This document shows positions 59,406 through 64,000 of a stretch of DNA of 64,000 bases, piece after piece. Source of the stretch: Knoxdaviesia capensis (lineage: Eukaryota > Ascomycota > Sordariomycetes > Microascales > Gondwanamycetaceae); NCBI GenBank assembly GCA_001510575.1, contig LNGK01000003.1:1231755-1295754 (forward strand). Direction: 5' to 3'. A model generated the notes under the pieces. That model saw nothing but the letters and a program-made list of their open reading frames with translations, did no database searches and was not told the origin of the DNA. Position numbers and translations under genes: made by a program. The stretch's first letter is position 1, and each line of letters starts with the position of its first letter.

Positions 59406-60744
59406 CATGACTGGAAGTATACTTTGCACGGGAAAACCTTGCACAACCATGGAAATTAGGGCTGCATAAGTCCAGGAACGCGGCGGCGGCGGCTTCTGGG
59501 GCTGGCTGGACGACACAATCGGTAGCGGTTCTTTGGGTGTCGGCGATAGCGCCAGAACTAAGATTGAGTGTATCTGGAGTACTTGTAGCGTACTCGCGAC
59601 GACTTCGTAGGGGGGGGGACGTGACTTCATGTTGGTAAATGCGGAGGGTATTTTATCCAGACATGATGATATATTATCCATAGTGTGTACTGCAGTCGTG
59701 GGCATTTACCGCTTTACAGACTCGTTGTGTTTGATACGAGAGAGAGATACGGCGATCACGAGGGAGCCGGCCGATTGGAAAATGAATCGATGGATGGGCA
59801 ATAGTATCCTTGGACTACTCGCAAGTACATGCAACAATGGTGCTTCCGGATAGTAGTTGGTTGACGATTATGCGGGACGTACTAAGTGCCGGGAAGGATT
59901 TTGATCAACGGAGAAGAATGGAGGGAACGTAACCCTAGGATGTTGAAAAGAAAAGCCCGATTGTCACGAGGACGCAGGGCAAAAGCGAGATTTTTTCTGG
60001 CAAAGCCGATTTCCGCCCCAGGGAGAGAGAAACAAACCCCGTCATATTTTTTCATCTCTCTCTTTTCAGCGTGGTTGGTTCCCAATCAACTTGTCTCTGG
60101 GCAGTGTCAAAATGTCATGGGCGAATCCCCACTATTTGTCTCCCTATATTTGGTGTATCTCGTGATTGCAAGACACGAGTTGAAAATTTGCGGATGCAAG
60201 AGAGGAGGAGAATGTTCCATGTGCTTGTTCATGCAAACGAAGTCAAATTTTTTGGTGGGGTTGCATATATGACGATATTGCTGTCGGAAGAGCGATGCGT
60301 GGGTGCATATGACTACGGGCATTACTGCGTACTGTTCAGTATGTATCTCGTTAGTACTACAGCGAGGTCTACGCAGAAAACGCTACGAGCCACACAGTTG
60401 CCTTTTCCACTCCAGGATCTACAGATTAAAGTCGTGTACCATGCTGGTGCCAGTCCCGATTTCCCCCCTCGGGCTTGGCAGAAGCGAATAGAAGGGGACG
60501 AAGAGGGAGAGTTCGGAGGGTTTTGAGACATCTGGGAAAAAGGGTGATGTAATGGCTGAAAGACGACGGACGACCTTGGCTTTGGGGAAACCTGAGAGAG
60601 AAAGAGGGAGCCAGACACATTGGGTGCAGGATGGCACAGCAGTTCATGTGTTCAAAACATATTTAGTGTTCCCTCAGCGAAGGGCTGACTGTGGATTTGC
60701 GATCTTCTTTATGGTTTCGTGGCTTACTGGAGCTTAAGTTAAAA

Positions 60745-60771
60745 AAAAAAGAAGAAAGAAAGAAAGAAAGA
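60745..60771. repeat. AAAG tetranucleotide repeat
   Basis: AAGAAAGAAAG-type run after a poly-A segment, noncoding. Confidence 0.7.
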
Positions 60772-63074
60772 CAAATAAAAGAATACAGAGGAGCAGACTA
60801 AAAGTCCCCATGCAGTATAAACACAGGCAGGAAAGAATGTGCAAAATGAGCGAGGCCAATGGAAAAAGTCCCGAACAAGCATGCACACATGACAATGACC
60901 ACCTAAAAAAAACTGGGTTATCCCGTGTCAAGCCACACCTTCTCGTATTTTGAGCAGGAACGTTCCCTCCTAGCGTCCAAGAACCCCAAAATGTCTAGTC
61001 GGCCGTCCTGTGCCGGATTTGCTGATTTGCTGATGGCGCCCCAGTTATTGCATATTTGTTGCGTCCTTGCTGTTTATGGCCCCTGTAGGGGTATAGGGGC
61101 GGGACTAAGCAGGCAAGAAGAATCAACAAGAGAGAGGGAAGGAAGGATGGATGGAAGAGAGACAAAGTTCTCTCCCTTTCGATATGCTCGTGCCCATTTT
61201 GTGTGCTGGCACGTTTTGTTCTGCGGCTTCCCTGCGTTTGCTTGGTTCCCTCGGGTCTTGTTATTGTGCTTATATGCATAAGCTCACGAGAGGGAGTCAT
61301 TTCCTAGCGCTTGGGAACGTCTGGCCGAACCGCCCCCCGGACTAACGGGAAAGTACCAACGCGAAGTAGTCTAAGAAAAAAAAAAACAATCGCTCGCTCG
61401 CTACAGCTTTGTAGGGCAGATTTAGCCCGGGACACCAGAAACAACGACCTTCGTTGGCGAGCAAGGCGAAGCTCCATTCAGCCTTGACTCCCAACGCCCA
61501 AGACGAACAGCAAAAGAAACGAAGGGCCCACCGCCGGAGACAATCCGGTTCAGCTATTAGGCAATCCAATCGCTCGCTCCTTCTGGCGTGTCTTGGTGTT
61601 GGGCAGATGTGCCCTGGAACGGCACTAAAGTCTCGGTTGTGAGGTTTGCCTTGTGTAGCAGGTAAGACACGATACACGCTCGTTTTTCTCCATCCCGTCC
61701 CCTTTTTCTTCCCGCCCAAGCCTTTAAATTACAAGCCCTTCTACTGTACTGTATATATTCCCGTATTCCAAGGGCCGTTTAAACCGCACACCCCTGCCCG
61801 TTCACTTGCTGCTGGCAAGCCTGGCAGGCCACGAACGGGGCAAAGAGACACTCATCCTCGTAAATATTATGACCAAAACCCGACCCTGCTCTCTCTGTGA
61901 CGCCCTCTATCCTGCAAATTGCCTGTACTGAGAAGACTATGCAAGGCCCTGACTGACTTCCCCCCCCGTATTCATGTTTCCTCCCCCTCACGAGAAGCCA
62001 ACCGCAAATCTTGCCTCCGCCGTATTTCCCTGGCCGACTAGAGCAAATACCCCATATCAAATTGTATCCGGGTATGCCCACTGCCTTTTTCCAGTGCTAC
62101 AGGCAGGTAGAGAATGGCCCCGTCGTCGTCCTGGCCACCACAGTACGAGATGCTCCGTAATGTTAGAATCCGGTGCCTTGCTTCCAACGTGCCTTTTATA
62201 CCTTGTATACGAGTTTCCCTAGGCTTCGATCACCCTTTTTGCTAGTGCGGGTGGGTTGCATCTATCCGATCTTGCTCGCTCTTTTTCTCTCCTTCGCTCC
62301 TTCCCTGCTTGCCATCTCTCCACACACCCTGTCAGTCCTGCTCCTTCCTTGCTTTCTCCCTCTCTCTTCTCTCTTTTCCTGCTCACCCCATTTTAAATCT
62401 TCTCGTCATCCTGTTTTCTTCCTCTCTTTTGTTCTTCTTCTACCCTCTTTTTCTTCCTCTTTTGGTTCTCTTTTTCCCTCTTCACCCCAAAAACTCCTGG
62501 CTTTTACTGCCTTTCCTCTCGCTTATATTTTATATTCTTCTTCTTTTTCAGCATTCTTAGCCAGCTTCACTGCTTGACTCTCGTTTCTATCGTGCTCCTT
62601 TTTCTTCTTCTTTTTTCAGGATCTCTCCTCGACTCTCGCTTTAATTACATACACGTATATATCAACTTATTTTGCATCCATAATTCTGGGCTCCTTCCGT
62701 CTGTCTCCTTCTCCCAGGAACCGTTCCCCCTTGATATTTCTATGCGCATATAATCTTTTAATATTTTTTTTTCCCTCTTATTCATTCGTGCTTCTCCCCA
62801 TCTCAACCTTGTCCCCACGAGATTTATATCCGACGACAAGTACTCTCTGGTCTTTGAACAACAACTCCTGGGCTTTAACTTCACTCCCGGAACGCGTTTC
62901 TAACCCACTCTCCGGCATATCCGCCCGTGACTTGTGGCCCACCGCCTGATAATCGTCAATCGAACACGCTTGAATCGCTTCTGTTCTGATTCTCTGGATT
63001 GCCAACCTTCGACGATCCAGTAGTCCTTTTGAATAGTTCATTTTATTCTCTTGTCTTTAATTTCTCCATTCACC

Positions 63075-64000
63075 ATGCTCTCCCGCAATCTATTACCGCT
63101 GGCCGCCGGCCTGCTGCAGGCCACCTTGACTCTTGCCGAAGACCAAGCCACCTGCAGCCCTTCAGCGCAGTGCCCTGAGGCCACTCCGTGTTGCTCCCGT
63201 AAGTTCTCGTGCTAAATCTATATTAACAACCATCATCTCTCGGTCGGCCATGCGGTTCTACCCGTCGTGCAGATCGTGTCACCAGTGCGCCGCGATTGTC
63301 TTTTGGCTCGGAGGTTGCTCCATCTCCGCGATTTGTAACTGTTTTTGCGCAATCCTTTCCTTAAACGGGCGAAGATTTGTGTGGGCTGGTGGCCCTTTCA
63401 CTGTCGTGGTTTTATCTGATGTCTGCAAGTGCACACCGGCCCAGGCCAATGATGTTTGGTGTTCTGGGTGTTCCGAGAAAACCGTGACAACATGTCTTGG
63501 ATATTTTTTGTTCTGCATGAGAATGGCTGTTGTGGCTCCTTACCCCAGATCAAGCTAACTTTTGCCCCTTTGTGGCTGGTCACACACAGAATACGGCCAA
63601 TGCGGAGTTGGCGCCTATTGTCTGGGTGGCTGCGACCCCATCTCGTCCTTCTCTCTCGACGCCTGCGTTCCGGCTCCCGTCTGCAAGAGTCGCACCATGT
63701 CGATGAACTCGTTGGACCGCATCGTCGACGTGTCTAAATACCTCGGAGATGCCTCCAAGGCCGACTGGGTTTCCCAGGGAGAACCCGTCGCCCACAACGG
63801 CAACATCCTCCTCACCATGCCTCCCAACAGTGTCGGAACCCTGCTCACATCGACCGTGTATATGTGGTACGGCAGTGTCAAGGCCAAGCTCAAGACCTCC
63901 AGGGGCGCCGGAGTCGTCACTGCCTTTATCCTTATGAGTGATATCAAGGACGAAATCGACTACGAGTTTGTCGGAGTCGACCTGGAAACCGCCCAGACCA
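63075..64000 (+). CDS. Crh-type GH16 cell-wall transglycosylase, 5' part
   Basis: Exon 1 is 63075-63198 and exon 2 runs from 63590 to beyond the window (178 codons visible). A signal peptide is clear (NLLPLAAGLLQATLTLAEDQ). A Cys-rich module spliced across a 391-nt intron follows: SAQCPEATPCCS joined to QYGQCGVGAYCLGGC and ACVPAPVC. This is the chitin-binding-like N-terminus of Crh/Utr2 proteins. The GH16 domain begins after KSRTM, and the catalytic motif DEIDYEFVG, with its two acids flanking IDY, sits near residue 168. Known role: transfer of chitin to beta-1,6/1,3-glucan at the cell surface, usually GPI-anchored. The C-terminus and any GPI signal are outside the window. The CT-rich upstream kilobase is probably its leader. 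Confidence 0.9.

Larger units (their letters stand above)
57026..63074. other. 6 kb without a recognisable gene
   Basis: The left 1.3 kb are pyrimidine-rich on + (3' UTR of the two-SANT gene or more). The sequence switches to purine-rich segments near 59040-59110 and 60720-60800. A GT repeat lies at 59219-59250 and GTACTGTAC palindromes at 59383-59405 and near 61742. The final 850 bp (62220-63074) are again T/C-rich, fitting a long leader of the Crh-type gene. A 360-codon open frame at 57176-58258 reflects T-rich, stop-poor composition. Confidence 0.5.

Overview
The window comes from a filamentous ascomycete (Pezizomycotina, probably Sordariomycetes). Genes are interrupted by short GT-AG introns with CTAAC/CTGAC-type branch sites. 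Several families are typical of filamentous fungi: an NmrA-like oxidoreductase, a Zn2Cys6 regulator, a GT15 mannosyltransferase and a DUF4604 protein. There is no operon structure. The species assignment is inference. One assembly gap of 66 N lies at 3290-3355. All exon boundaries below were placed by hand from splice consensus and checked for phase.

Layout. 1-30 kb is gene-dense: the C-terminus of the ribosome-assembly WD40 protein RRB1 (+), a LaeA-like methyltransferase (-), an NmrA-like oxidoreductase (+), a protoglobin (+), a secreted lactonase-fold protein (+), mitochondrial ribosomal protein uL15m (+), an atypical SDR (-), cytochrome oxidase subunit COX4 (+), a DUF4604 protein (-), a regulator with a C2HC finger fused to a Zn2Cys6 cluster (+), an MDR reductase (+), a GT15 mannosyltransferase (+), PRP19 (-) diverging from sorting nexin MVP1 (+), an OHCU decarboxylase of urate breakdown (-), a disrupted or mis-readable gene (+), and a dihydroxy-acid dehydratase without an obvious transit peptide (-).

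30-64 kb is gene-poor. It holds a single-SANT Myb-like protein (-) between empty stretches of 5.9 and 14.3 kb, the Ran exchange factor RCC1 (+), a two-SANT protein (+), and the start of a Crh-type GH16 cell-wall transglycosylase running off the right edge (+). The spaces contain long polypurine/polypyrimidine tracts, microsatellites and many copies of a palindromic GTACTGTAC/GTACAGTAC motif, and no protein I recognise.

Most genes are unrelated housekeeping functions. The one local arrangement that could be a functional unit is the dual-finger regulator followed by the MDR reductase. About 630 bp separates them and carries three copies of an imperfect palindrome. This is the best candidate for an undescribed regulatory pair. 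The protoglobin and the apparently non-mitochondrial dihydroxy-acid dehydratase are the most notable single genes.
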